Part shown: one piece after another, positions 17,548-25,696 of the stretch | How positions within the stretch are numbered: position 1 is the first letter of the stretch | How the letters are laid out: every line of letters begins with the position of its first letter | NCBI GenBank assembly: GCA_019359325.1 | Contig: JAHHHN010000021.1 | Span: 50,195 to 114,194, forward strand | Direction of reading: 5' to 3' | From: Mojavia pulchra JT2-VF2 | GTDB lineage: Bacteria > Cyanobacteriota > Cyanobacteriia > Cyanobacteriales > Nostocaceae | DNA: 64,000 nt | Notes under the pieces: generated by a model | Databases searched by the model: none | What the model was told of the DNA's origin: nothing | Seen by the model: the letters and a program-made list of their open reading frames with translations, nothing else | Made by a program: the position numbers and the translations under genes

Positions 17548-20094
17548 TTAATCAGCAACGACAGAAATAGCGGTGATATCTGAGAGAATCTGCAACCAAG
17601 TAGGAATTGCTAACTGTGATGGCGTTTCTCCAGCCGCAATATATCTGAGCAATGATTCTTTTTTTGAAATATTTTGTAAACTCGGAATAATTTGATCCAA
17701 AATACCTTCAAGTTCTAAATTTACTTGCTGGTTAACTTCACTAACATACTGAACAAGGTGAAGACTGGCACTAGCAGTAATTTCATCTCGCAAGCGCAGC
17801 ACGAACAATTGATGATTGTTAGATTTAGGTAATCCTTGGCTTCTTTCTGGTGCCCAATCAAAGATTTGCCCAATACTATGTTTTTCATCTTGACGCGCCA
17901 AAGGAAACATCATTTCTGGTGCGTTTGCTTTATCTTTACTACTAATTTCAGAGATGAGTGCTTCTTGCCATTGATTAGGATCACAACCTAAGAGCAATTT
18001 ATAAAACAGGTCGGCTTCTTCTAGACCAAATGTAGACTCAATATCTGATTCCATTTCTGATTGCAGAATCGCTTTTAAATAATCACGTTCTTGAGCAACC
18101 TGATTTGATAATTTGTTGAGCAAATCTAGAATAGCTTCACGAATGCGATCGCGGGCAAAATCTTCTACTTCTTTGATAGTCTGGGCAAATGGTGGATAAA
18201 AATCATCGCTTTTTGTAGGAATAGAAGTATTAACTCTATTTCCGCGATCAAATAACTTGCCAGCTGCACCTTTAGATTCAGCAACAGCGATCGTACCATT
18301 GTTGGCTTTGTTAAACAGTAAAGTCCATTGGTTCCAATTGAGGATTTTAAATGTTAATTCGTCTTTGACAACATCACTAACACCTACTCCGCGTCGGTCT
18401 TTGAGCGGTTCTTTGCCTAAATCTTTTTGGAAGTTTCTGTAAGTTTTGTCTAAATTTTCAATTGCAGCACGCAACTGTAGCAAAGCTGGACTGTCTAAAG
18501 TCGGCATACCTTGCGCGTGAATTTCTTCTAAGATAGTTTTCAAGTTATCTTGTTGTTGACGCACAGCCTCAGCAGCTCTTTTTGTGTCTTCATACAGTTG
18601 CTTCAAACCGTGAGTAGCTACATGGTTTTGAATCAGTTCCCGCAGCTTACTAATACCGCCATCTTGAGCAAAATATCCTAATTGTCTGCCTAAATAATTG
18701 CGTGAATCAGATGCGAGTAAGCGATCGCTTAACCGTCCCCATTTCTCTTGTAATCGCTTAGAACGGTCTAGGTAATCGGGATAGTCCAAGTTAGCTAAAA
18801 ACTCTGGTGAGCCTGCTTTCACCGTACTCGAACGTTTTGCTAAATCGGCCAGTCCTAAAAGTGGTGACAGCAAAACGATGCGGTCTTTTTGAGTTGTAAA
18901 GGCGTTAGCACCGTCAATCGTTGTTTGCAGAACTTTCAGTTTTTGCAAAACACTGCTTTCTTGCAAAGGATGATTGCTGGCGTTATCGTCAATGAGTTGG
19001 TCAAGTTCTCGTTCACCACCTTCACTTTCTAAAGGTAGTTGATCGAAGCGACCGACACCTACAAGAATTAAATCTTTGAGGTCTTGTCCTGGTCGCTGTT
19101 GCTGCATCATTGTAAAGATTTTATTGGCGCGATCGCTTCCTGGAGATTTACCATTCAGCAGTACCAAAATTGTTTGGACTTCTGCTAATTCTCGCAGTGA
19201 CAAAAATGTATCTCTTGCTCCTGAATTAGCAGCACCCAATCCCGGAAAATCTAGAAGAATAAATTCAGAAGCACCTGTAACATCCCAAATTTCCCGTGAG
19301 ATTTTTACTTCTATATCTACGCGGCGAATCAACGGAAAACTATTCTGCAATAACTTTGTGGCTAACTTCTGCGGTGGATTTGGTAATTTGATATGAGCTG
19401 GTGGTAAATCCTCAAAGTTAATAGTTTGGATTGCCATTGGCTGTTCAGCTAGCTGCAACCCCTCACGTGCAGTAACCGCATCAATTTGATAGCGTTCACC
19501 ACACATCGCTTCACCGTAGGAGTGATAAGCACGAACAAATAATACCAACTCCCGAAGTAAGTAACGTAACTCCAAATTGTTACTAATTTTCCATGTTTCC
19601 TCACACCAGTTAAGAATATCTTTGCCATCTTTGAGCTTCGAGAGCAGTACAGGTGGAAGTCCAGCTGCTGTAGTGCGGCGGTTGGCTTCTCCGAGCATGA
19701 AGCGCAGGCACTCACTTACACCGTCGTGAGAAAGATACTCTACTGTAAAATTACTTAATTCTGTAGTAGCAAAATCTTCTTGTGGTATGATGTGAATCGC
19801 TGTAACGTTTCCTGTAGTGGGATTTTCGCTAATTGGTAAAGCATCTGCATATCCGATTAAACTGCCTAAGAGCAAAGTTTTACCACTACTAAATTCACCC
19901 ATCACCCCGATTTTGACTGGTGAAGTGGCAATTTCTACAGTTTTATCAGCAGTTTCTCGCAGACGAAACAGACACTCATCAAGACTAGCTGGAACCCAAT
20001 CTTCTTGCTTGGAGGGATATTCAGGTACAGAGTCTATTTTCTGAAGGATGAATTCACCATACTCTTTAAAACGCTCTAGGTTTTCAGTATCCAT
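17548..20094 (-). CDS. dynamin-like large GTPase
   Basis: The 848-residue protein is a dynamin-superfamily GTPase. G1 is GVMGEFSSGKT (residues 63-73), G2 is around NPTTGNVT (91-98), G3 is LLDFPGLG (280-287) and the G4 position is GVGRFDQL (346-353), a variant without the classical NKxD. About 150 helical residues are inserted between G2 and G3. Coiled-coil helices (YEDTKRAAEAVRQQQDNLKTIL) follow near residue 530, then a helical stalk-like C-terminus without an obvious transmembrane hairpin. Bacterial dynamin-like proteins act on membranes or on large complexes. This is the first gene of the three-gene unit; its ATG at 20094 is followed 172 bases beyond its stop by the Hsp70-like gene. Confidence 0.88.
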   Translation of the reverse strand: MDTENLERFKEYGEFILQKIDSVPEYPSKQEDWVPASLDECLFRLRETADKTVEIATSPVKIGVMGEFSSGKTLLLGSLIGYADALPISENPTTGNVTAIHIIPQEDFATTELSNFTVEYLSHDGVSECLRFMLGEANRRTTAAGLPPVLLSKLKDGKDILNWCEETWKISNNLELRYLLRELVLFVRAYHSYGEAMCGERYQIDAVTAREGLQLAEQPMAIQTINFEDLPPAHIKLPNPPQKLATKLLQNSFPLIRRVDIEVKISREIWDVTGASEFILLDFPGLGAANSGARDTFLSLRELAEVQTILVLLNGKSPGSDRANKIFTMMQQQRPGQDLKDLILVGVGRFDQLPLESEGGERELDQLIDDNASNHPLQESSVLQKLKVLQTTIDGANAFTTQKDRIVLLSPLLGLADLAKRSSTVKAGSPEFLANLDYPDYLDRSKRLQEKWGRLSDRLLASDSRNYLGRQLGYFAQDGGISKLRELIQNHVATHGLKQLYEDTKRAAEAVRQQQDNLKTILEEIHAQGMPTLDSPALLQLRAAIENLDKTYRNFQKDLGKEPLKDRRGVGVSDVVKDELTFKILNWNQWTLLFNKANNGTIAVAESKGAAGKLFDRGNRVNTSIPTKSDDFYPPFAQTIKEVEDFARDRIREAILDLLNKLSNQVAQERDYLKAILQSEMESDIESTFGLEEADLFYKLLLGCDPNQWQEALISEISSKDKANAPEMMFPLARQDEKHSIGQIFDWAPERSQGLPKSNNHQLFVLRLRDEITASASLHLVQYVSEVNQQVNLELEGILDQIIPSLQNISKKESLLRYIAAGETPSQLAIPTWLQILSDITAISVVAD

Positions 20095-20195
20095 AGAGTA
20101 TTTTTTGGTTTAATATTATAAATTGCTTTGAGCTTTATAACATAAAAAATGCGTTTTCCTTGCCCATAATGCCACTTCGTGATGTTGCAGGGATT

Positions 20196-20430
20196 TTACT
20201 CTTCTACAAGAGTGTCGCTTTTAATTAATCGCTTTTGTAAAGCAACAGCAACAGCTTGAGAGCGATCGCCTACTCCTAATTTATGTAAAATCGCATGGAC
20301 ATGCACCCGGACTGTTCCAGGTGTAATGTAGAGTGCAACAGCAATTTCTTGATTCGTTTTTCCTGCTGCCAGCAGCGACAGAATTTCCTGTTCGCGGTGG
20401 GTTAGAGGATTTGCAGGTGTTCTGATGAAC
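20196..20430 (-). pseudogene. LuxR/NarL response-regulator fragment (HTH only)
   Basis: Reading the minus strand gives [39 protein letters not shown] and LHKLGVGDRSQAVAVALQKR, ending in a TAA at 20196-20198. This is a complete LuxR-type DNA-binding domain of a NarL-family regulator. The receiver domain is missing: upstream sequence past about 20430 switches to kdpB sequence on the other strand. No start codon or ribosome site is placed for it, so it is a truncated relic. Confidence 0.85.
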
Positions 20431-20438
20431 TGACAATT

Positions 20439-20637
20439 CGCGTTACGGCTGACCCTGGCAAAGGCTTTATTGACCGGATGATATCCCTAGTAGAAGGAGC
20501 TTCCCGGTGTGATTTATCTTAAAGACATTATTAAACCGGGCATCCGAGAACGGTTTGATCAAATGCGGCGTATGGGGATCAAAACCGTTATGCTTACCGG
20601 AGAAATTTTAAATGAGTCAGCTGCGCCAAATCAATAA
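20439..20637 (+). pseudogene. kdpB: kdpB remnant (two joined pieces)
   Basis: Positions 20439-20507 encode [20 protein letters not shown], a conserved KdpB segment; from 20509 another frame encodes [20 protein letters not shown] and then [12 protein letters not shown], a second conserved KdpB segment. In an intact KdpB they are separated by roughly 250 residues including the DKTGT phosphorylation site, which is absent here. The joint also shifts the frame. The remnant reads straight into the kdpC start (overlap of a few bases). The ATPase subunit is clearly destroyed. Confidence 0.88.
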
Positions 20638-21201
20638 AGCTATTCGTTCTACTGTTGCTCTGTGGGTGCTAACAGCATTGCTGTATCCTCTGTTCATGCT
20701 GCTGTCTGGACAGATAGCGTTTTCCTTCCAGGCTAATGGCAGTTTACTGACTAATTCTCAAGGAACAGTTATAGGTTCGGCATTGATTGGTCAACCGTTT
20801 AGGAGCGATCGCTACTTTTGGAGTCGTCCCAGTACCATTGACTATAGTACCAAATCCGAAGTTGCCACCACAGGAACTTCAGGAGCCAGCAACCTCGCCC
20901 CTAGCAATCCTGAACTCCTCAAACGCATTCAAAAAGAAGTCACACGGCTCAAACAAGCTAATATTCAACCTACTGCCGATTTAGTTTATACCTCTGGCTC
21001 CGGTCTAGATCCACATATCAGCCCTGAAGCAGCCCAAGCACAAGTGCAGCGTGTCGCCAATACTCGCCGTATTGCCCAAACCAAATTCAAAAGCTGATAG
21101 ACAAAAACACTGATGGCAGATTCCTGGGGATTTTTGGCGAACCTGGAGTTAATGTCCTGAAGCTGAATCTGGCATTAGACGCTTTGCAACCCAACCTTTA
21201 G
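20612..21201 (+). pseudogene. kdpC: kdpC, frameshifted near its 3' end
   Basis: The first 161 codons (20612-21097) encode a recognisable KdpC: one N-terminal membrane helix (STVALWVLTALLYPLFML), [40 protein letters not shown]. Translation stops after QTKFKS. In another frame directly downstream the sequence continues [20 protein letters not shown] and [11 protein letters not shown] up to TAG at 21199-21201, which is the normal KdpC C-terminus. A one-base change near 21087-21096 therefore broke the gene. KdpC stabilises the KdpFABC potassium pump; with kdpB destroyed no pump can be made from this locus. Confidence 0.85.
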
Positions 21202-21210
21202 ACCTCATTC

Positions 21211-22332
21211 ATGTTTCCTTCTTCTAACCTCTCCCCTGACAGTTCTTACATCCGTCCTGCTCGACGCGGTAAGCATAAAATTTTTATTGGTATGGCTCCC
21301 GGTGTCGGCAAAACTTACAAAATGCTGGAAGAAGCACATCTTCTCAAGCAAGATGGTATTGATGTTGTGATTGGCTTTTTAGAAACTCATGGACGCAAAG
21401 ACACTGCTTTTAAAGCCGCCGGACTAGAAGTAATTACCAGAAAAGCCTGTGTTCACCAGAACATCGCCCTAGAAGAAATGGACACAGATGCAATTCTCTT
21501 GCGCTCCCCCCAACTGGTGTTAGTTGATGAACTCGCTCATACTAATGTGCCAGGTTCACTAAGAGAAAAGCGTTATCAGGACGTAGAAGTAATTTTGGCA
21601 GCTGGAATTGATGTTTACTCCACTGTCAATATTCAACATTTAGAAAGTTTAAATGACTTAGTAGCGAGAATTACAGGTGTTATCGTGCGAGAGCGCATTC
21701 CAGATCGCCTCCTTGATGAAGCTGACGCTGTTGTTGTCATTGATGTCACCCCAGAAACACTAGAAGAGCGCTTGCGAGAAGGCAAGATTTACGCTCCTGA
21801 GAAAATCCAGCAATCCCTCGAAAACTTTTTTCAACGTCGTAATCTAATTGCTTTGCGAGAACTGGCATTACGAGAAGTAGCAGATACCGTTGAGGAAGAA
21901 GCAAACACCTCAACTTCGGCCGGACAGACTTGCAATATCCACGAACGAGTTTTAGTTTGTGTGTCTACCTATCCCAACTCAGTACAATTGCTGCGTCGGG
22001 GCGCGCGTATTGCCAGTTACATGAATGCACGACTTTACGCTGTGTTTGTAGCAGATCCCGAACGTTTCCTTACCAAAGAAGAAAGTTTACACATTGATAC
22101 TTGCGAGAAACTATGCCGAGAGTTTGGGGGACAATTTTTGCACGTCAAAAGCCACAGTGTTGCCAAGGAAATTGCTCAGGTCGCAGTAACTTATCACATC
22201 ACCCAAATTGTCATAGGTGAAAGCCAGCAGTCATCTTGGAGAAGATGGCTCAAAGGCTCCTTTACCCAGCGATTGATGGAGCTAATCAGACATCAAAAAA
22301 TAGATTTACACATTATCGCCACCGAGAAATGA
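21211..22332 (+). CDS. kdpD: short KdpD-type protein (N-terminal KdpD domain plus USP domain)
   Basis: The 373-residue protein equals the cytoplasmic N-terminal part of KdpD: FIGMAPGVGKTYKMLEEAH (Walker A, residues 26-44), VIGFLETHGRKDT, LVLVDELAHTNVPGS (Walker B), DVYSTVNIQHLESLNDLV and a universal-stress-like domain from about residue 245 (ERVLVCVSTYPNS). There are no membrane helices and no kinase domain. Such stand-alone short KdpD proteins are known from kdp operons of heterocystous cyanobacteria, where they end the operon. Here it is the only intact gene of the locus and may survive with another role or await decay. Confidence 0.88.
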   Translation: MFPSSNLSPDSSYIRPARRGKHKIFIGMAPGVGKTYKMLEEAHLLKQDGIDVVIGFLETHGRKDTAFKAAGLEVITRKACVHQNIALEEMDTDAILLRSPQLVLVDELAHTNVPGSLREKRYQDVEVILAAGIDVYSTVNIQHLESLNDLVARITGVIVRERIPDRLLDEADAVVVIDVTPETLEERLREGKIYAPEKIQQSLENFFQRRNLIALRELALREVADTVEEEANTSTSAGQTCNIHERVLVCVSTYPNSVQLLRRGARIASYMNARLYAVFVADPERFLTKEESLHIDTCEKLCREFGGQFLHVKSHSVAKEIAQVAVTYHITQIVIGESQQSSWRRWLKGSFTQRLMELIRHQKIDLHIIATEK

Positions 22333-22544
22333 AAGAGTGGTGAGTTGTTAGTGCGGAATGATGAGGAGTTAGGGTGTTGGCGGTTCAATAATTGAGGTAA
22401 TTTTAATATTTTAGATAGGATTGCTATAGTCGGGTCTGATAAATCTTTGATAGATTTTTTATAAAAAATTAATCTAGTTTTATTGAAAAATTAACCTAAA
22501 GGTTGTTAACTAAATACTAATTCACTTTTTGCTGCAACATTTGA

Positions 22545-22586
22545 ACCCCCCAACAGCTTGAAATATCTAGGGTGTTGGGGGGTTTA
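22545..22586 (+). terminator. rho-independent terminator downstream of kdpD
   Basis: ACCCCCCAACA (22545-22555) pairs with TGTTGGGGGGT (22573-22583), an 11-bp stem, followed by TTTATTTAT. The loop is 17 bases. It lies about 210 bases after the kdpD stop on the same strand and can serve the convergent pair kdpD/DUF2267. Confidence 0.8.
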
Positions 22587-22620
22587 TTTATAGCTTGCAA
22601 GTAATTCGTAGCGAATTAGC

Positions 22621-22735
22621 TTTGAAAATACTCTGTGTTACTCTGTCTTGAAAAGTTTGCTCAACGGGGGGAACCCCCGCACGCAACTTTTCGCTGCGCT
22701 TACTTTGCGTGCCTCTGCGTTTAAAAAGCTATGAA
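22621..22735. repeat. dispersed repeat, inverted copy of the one at 14230-14395
   Basis: AAGTTTGCTCAACGGGG, a GGGGGAACCCCC palindrome and GCACGCAACTTTT, followed by TTTGCGTGCCTCTGCGTTT, repeat the modules of the 14.3-kb spacer in the opposite orientation. The family is palindromic in the middle and non-coding. Confidence 0.75.
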
Positions 22736-22751
22736 CTTATGCAAAGCAATA

Positions 22752-23201
22752 CTAAGTACGCACTGCTTCAGGCCAAAGTTCTTTTAATGCTTTAGGCATC
22801 ATGTGAACTACATCTTCAATCTCTCCTTGAGAAACCCGTTGAGCAAGAATTTTAAAGACAGCACGAACAATAGTTTCAGCGTCAATATTCGGGTTAACAT
22901 TTTGCAAGCGATCGCGGATATTGTTGAGAAAGTCTTCTTTAGTCCGCTCCTTTGTGGGAGTTGCCCCAGGCCTCCAGCTTTCGTAGTAATATCCCCCTAG
23001 TAAAATGGGTAACTGAGCGCCTAAATGAGCGGCTTCTTCTACAGCCATGCGATCGCGTAGTGCGTGCAATGTCGCACGCAACCCTTGAAATACTTGGTGC
23101 TTATTTTCCCAACCGAGTTCTTGTGCTAAATCATTGATCCAAAGGATACTCTTTTGAACAGTTGCATCAAAGACATCCAATCCTGTCATTGTCATAGTCA
23201 T
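22752..23201 (-). CDS. DUF2267 domain protein
   Basis: The protein (149 residues from the first ATG; an ATG four codons later gives MTGLDVFDATVQKS) is a DUF2267 member: DVFDATVQKSILWINDLAQELGWENKHQVFQGLRATLHALRDR at the start, then LGAQLPILLGGYYYESWRPG and a second helical bundle FLNNIRDRL, AVFKILAQRVSQGEIEDVVHMMP. The family is soluble, helical and of unknown function, often annotated near stress genes. It is convergent with the kdpD gene and has its own 5' region of about 290 bases shared with the divergent aldehyde dehydrogenase gene. Confidence 0.85.
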   Translation of the reverse strand: MTMTMTGLDVFDATVQKSILWINDLAQELGWENKHQVFQGLRATLHALRDRMAVEEAAHLGAQLPILLGGYYYESWRPGATPTKERTKEDFLNNIRDRLQNVNPNIDAETIVRAVFKILAQRVSQGEIEDVVHMMPKALKELWPEAVRT

Positions 23202-23494
23202 ACCTCTGGAAAAAACAGCAGCAATTTCATCTCATACTAGAAAGCTAAAAATGACCTTGCTTCTAACCAATGGCGCATACTGTTTTAACTACTACTCTGT
23301 CTAAGAGGTGAATAATACTCAATATTAACTGTAAAACTCAATACAACAGACCTTGGAAAAGTAATTAATCTTTCTTTGCCTCATTATCCAGTCAACAGTA
23401 GTTTTTCCCTTAATTCAGCACTTGACGGCAGCCTGAAAGCACGTCACACTTAGTACAAAATTTTTAGTGGACTACAAAGTCGGAGGTCTTAAAT

Positions 23495-24991
23495 ATGACT
23501 ACTCCGCTGAATTGCCGCAATTACATCGACGGTCAATGGTTGAGTGCTACAGGGGAAGCCACCTTAGAAAGTCGCAACCCTGCTTTGAGAAGTGAAGTTG
23601 TTGCTACTTTTCCGCGTTCCGTAATAAATGATGTAAATGTAGCGGTAACCGCCGCCCGCCAAGCTTACCAAAGTTGGCGAAAAGTCCCTGCTCCAGCTAG
23701 GGCAGAATACGTTTTTCGCGTCGGGGAAATCTTACTTCAGCACAAAGAAGAACTGGCCCAGTTAATGAGCCGAGAAATGGGTAAACCTCTAACTGAAGCC
23801 AGAGGAGATGTACAAGAAGCAATTGACTGCGCCTTTTATAGTGCTGGTGAAGGGCGGCGATTATTTGGGCAAACTACACCCTCGGAAATGCCCAACAAAT
23901 TTGCGATGACGGTACGGATGCCCATAGGAGTTTGCGCCTTAATTACTCCTTGGAATTTTCCAGTAGCGATTCCTTGTTGGAAAGCTATGCCAGCCTTGGT
24001 ATGTGGCAATACAGTCATTCTCAAACCCGCTGAAGATACCCCTGCCTGTGCAACTAAATTGATTGAAATTTTTGCCGAAGCAGGTTTCCCACCAGGGGTA
24101 ATTAACTTGGTGCATGGTGTGGGTGAAGAAGTAGGGAAAGCTTTAGTCGAGCATCCTGATGTTGATTTGGTATCTTTTACTGGCTCTTCAGAAACTGGTG
24201 CTTTTGTTGGCGCTACCTGTGGACGCACTCACAAGCGGGTTTGTTTGGAATTGGGTGGTAAAAACGCCCAAGTGGTGATGGAAGATGCAGACTTGGGACT
24301 CGCCCTAGATGGTGCTGTGTGGGGAGCCTTTGGCACAACCGGTCAACGGTGTACGGCTACGAGTCGCCTGATTCTACATCGTGATATCAAAGAAAAATTT
24401 ACTGCCATGCTCTATGAGCGTACCAGCAAGTTACGCTTGGGGCCGGGCACTGACCCGAATACTGATATTGGGCCATTGGTCAATGAATTGCAACTGCAAC
24501 GGGTAAGCAAGTATTTAGAGATTGCCCGTGAGGAAGGTGCAAAGGTGTTGATAGGTGGGGATATTCCCAACGAAGGGCAGCTAAAAAATGGTTACTTCTT
24601 TCAACCAACTATTTTGGATGAAGTCACTCCGAAAATGCGGGTTGCCCGTGAGGAGATATTTGGGCCAGTAGTGGCATTAATTGAGGTTAGTTCTTTTGAA
24701 GAAGCGATCGCCATTCTCAACGACACTAATTATGGTCTTTCTTCCTCAGTTTACACCCGCGATATCAACCGGGCTTTTGCTGCCATGCGCGATATTGAGG
24801 CAGGTATCACTTATATTAATGGCCCTACTATCGGTGCAGAAGTACACTTGCCTTTTGGTGGTGTGAAACATACAGGTAATGGTCACAGGGAAGCTGGAAC
24901 TACTGCTTTAGATATTTTCACTGAATGGAAAAGTGTTTATGTTGACTTCTCTGGAAGCTTGCAACGCGCCCAAATAGATAACCGCAGTTAA
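23495..24991 (+). CDS. NAD(P)-dependent aldehyde dehydrogenase
   Basis: The 498-residue enzyme has all aldehyde-dehydrogenase landmarks: ALITPWNFPVAIPCWK, the cofactor lysine in VILKPAEDTP (residue 177), FTGSSETG (229-235), the general base in CLELGGKN (E252) and the nucleophile in TTGQRCTATS (C286), and PFGGVKHTGNGHREAG near the end. The region EARGDVQEAIDCAFYSAGEGRRLFGQT is typical of a bacterial subgroup of broad or unknown substrate range. It oxidises an aldehyde to an acid in the cytoplasm; the substrate is not deducible. A GGAGG element precedes the ATG. A GAAA-loop terminator follows at 25025. Confidence 0.93.
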   Translation: MTTPLNCRNYIDGQWLSATGEATLESRNPALRSEVVATFPRSVINDVNVAVTAARQAYQSWRKVPAPARAEYVFRVGEILLQHKEELAQLMSREMGKPLTEARGDVQEAIDCAFYSAGEGRRLFGQTTPSEMPNKFAMTVRMPIGVCALITPWNFPVAIPCWKAMPALVCGNTVILKPAEDTPACATKLIEIFAEAGFPPGVINLVHGVGEEVGKALVEHPDVDLVSFTGSSETGAFVGATCGRTHKRVCLELGGKNAQVVMEDADLGLALDGAVWGAFGTTGQRCTATSRLILHRDIKEKFTAMLYERTSKLRLGPGTDPNTDIGPLVNELQLQRVSKYLEIAREEGAKVLIGGDIPNEGQLKNGYFFQPTILDEVTPKMRVAREEIFGPVVALIEVSSFEEAIAILNDTNYGLSSSVYTRDINRAFAAMRDIEAGITYINGPTIGAEVHLPFGGVKHTGNGHREAGTTALDIFTEWKSVYVDFSGSLQRAQIDNRS

Positions 24992-25024
24992 CATTTACAT
25001 AGGCAAAAAACTTGATTTTCTATT

Positions 25025-25048
25025 AGCCCACGAAAGTGGGCTTTATTT
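25025..25048 (+). terminator. rho-independent terminator after aldehyde dehydrogenase
   Basis: AGCCCAC (25025-25031) and GTGGGCT (25036-25042) form a 7-bp stem closed by a GAAA tetraloop, followed by TTATTT. It lies 35 bases after the stop codon of the gene on the same strand. Confidence 0.85.
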
Positions 25049-25146
25049 GTATAGCTACGAATTCCATTCATCAGGGTTAATACTAGCCATTCTCCCTATT
25101 GTGGGTACAATTTTTTAATTGGTAAAATCCATAACTAACACATAGG

Positions 25147-25428
25147 ATGTTCGATGAAATTCTCGAAAGAATGCGAGAGAAGATTACATCACTTCAGTAT
25201 GTAATGACACTCCACGCAGAAGAAGAAATGAACTATGACAATTTAACAATTTACGATATCGGACAAACTATCCTTTAAGGCTAAATACTAGAACGTCAAA
25301 AAGATAAAGTAACTGCGGAATCAAAATACTGTATTCGAGGTACAAATGAAGATGGCGTGGAAGTTGAAGTTGTTGCCAAGCTAGGTGTGACAGGAAATTT
25401 AGTTATTATTACAGTATATCAAGTATAA
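25147..25428 (+). pseudogene. DUF4258-type toxin gene with two in-frame stops
   Basis: From ATG 25147 one frame encodes MFDEILERMREKITSLQY, LTLHAEEEM-like HAEEEMNYDNLTIYDIG, then TAA (25276-25278), one codon, TAA (25282-25284), and continues in the same frame as ILERQKDKVTAESKYCI, EVEVVAKLGVTGNLVIITVY to a stop at 25426. This is the DUF4258 pattern, a fold found as toxin partner of YgiT/MqsA-type zinc-finger proteins. Because both stops lie in a single frame and the two halves remain well conserved, it looks recently inactivated. The zinc-finger gene follows 16 bases later. Confidence 0.75.
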
Positions 25429-25444
25429 GGCAGGTAAATATTAT

Positions 25445-25696
25445 ATGAAATGTGAGTTTTGCGGCAACGAAGGGGTAAATATTCGTCACGTTGCAAGAAC
25501 TTATGGAAAAGGAAAAGATTTACTAATAATTGAAAATATTCCTGTCATCAGTTGTCCTGAGTGTGGAGAAAGTTATCTAACAGCAGAAACTTTGCATGAA
25601 ATTGAAAGAATTAAAAGTAATAGGAAAAGTTTACCTGTTGCACGTTCTGTAGAAGTGGCTAATTTTGGTGAGGGAAATCCACCTGTTGCTGTATAA
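25445..25696 (+). CDS. YgiT-type zinc-finger protein (antitoxin-like)
   Basis: The 83-residue protein has two CxxC pairs, MKCEFCGNEG and ISCPECGESY, as in the N-terminal zinc domain of MqsA/YgiT antitoxins, followed by a helix AETLHEIERIKSNRKSLPV. The C-terminal HTH domain of full MqsA is absent, which is usual for DUF4258-linked members. It is located 16 bases after the broken DUF4258 gene. The pair is the standard toxin-antitoxin arrangement; the antitoxin remains intact while its partner is disrupted. Confidence 0.8.
   Translation: MKCEFCGNEGVNIRHVARTYGKGKDLLIIENIPVISCPECGESYLTAETLHEIERIKSNRKSLPVARSVEVANFGEGNPPVAV

Larger units (their letters stand above)
22333..22751. other. intergenic region with terminator and dispersed repeat
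   Basis: No gene is seen. The first 210 bases are AT-rich; a strong hairpin terminator lies at 22545-22586, and a copy of the dispersed CTCTGCGT/GTTGAGCAAACTT repeat fills 22621-22735. The region separates kdpD (plus strand) from the convergent DUF2267 gene (minus strand). Confidence 0.6.

Noticed and set aside
14400..17558. N-terminal 61-residue extension of the Hsp70-like frame (LTQRRRDAE...)
   Set aside because: It is encoded by a dispersed CTCTGCGT repeat and overlaps the end of the GTPase gene; the ATG at 17375 gives the natural start.
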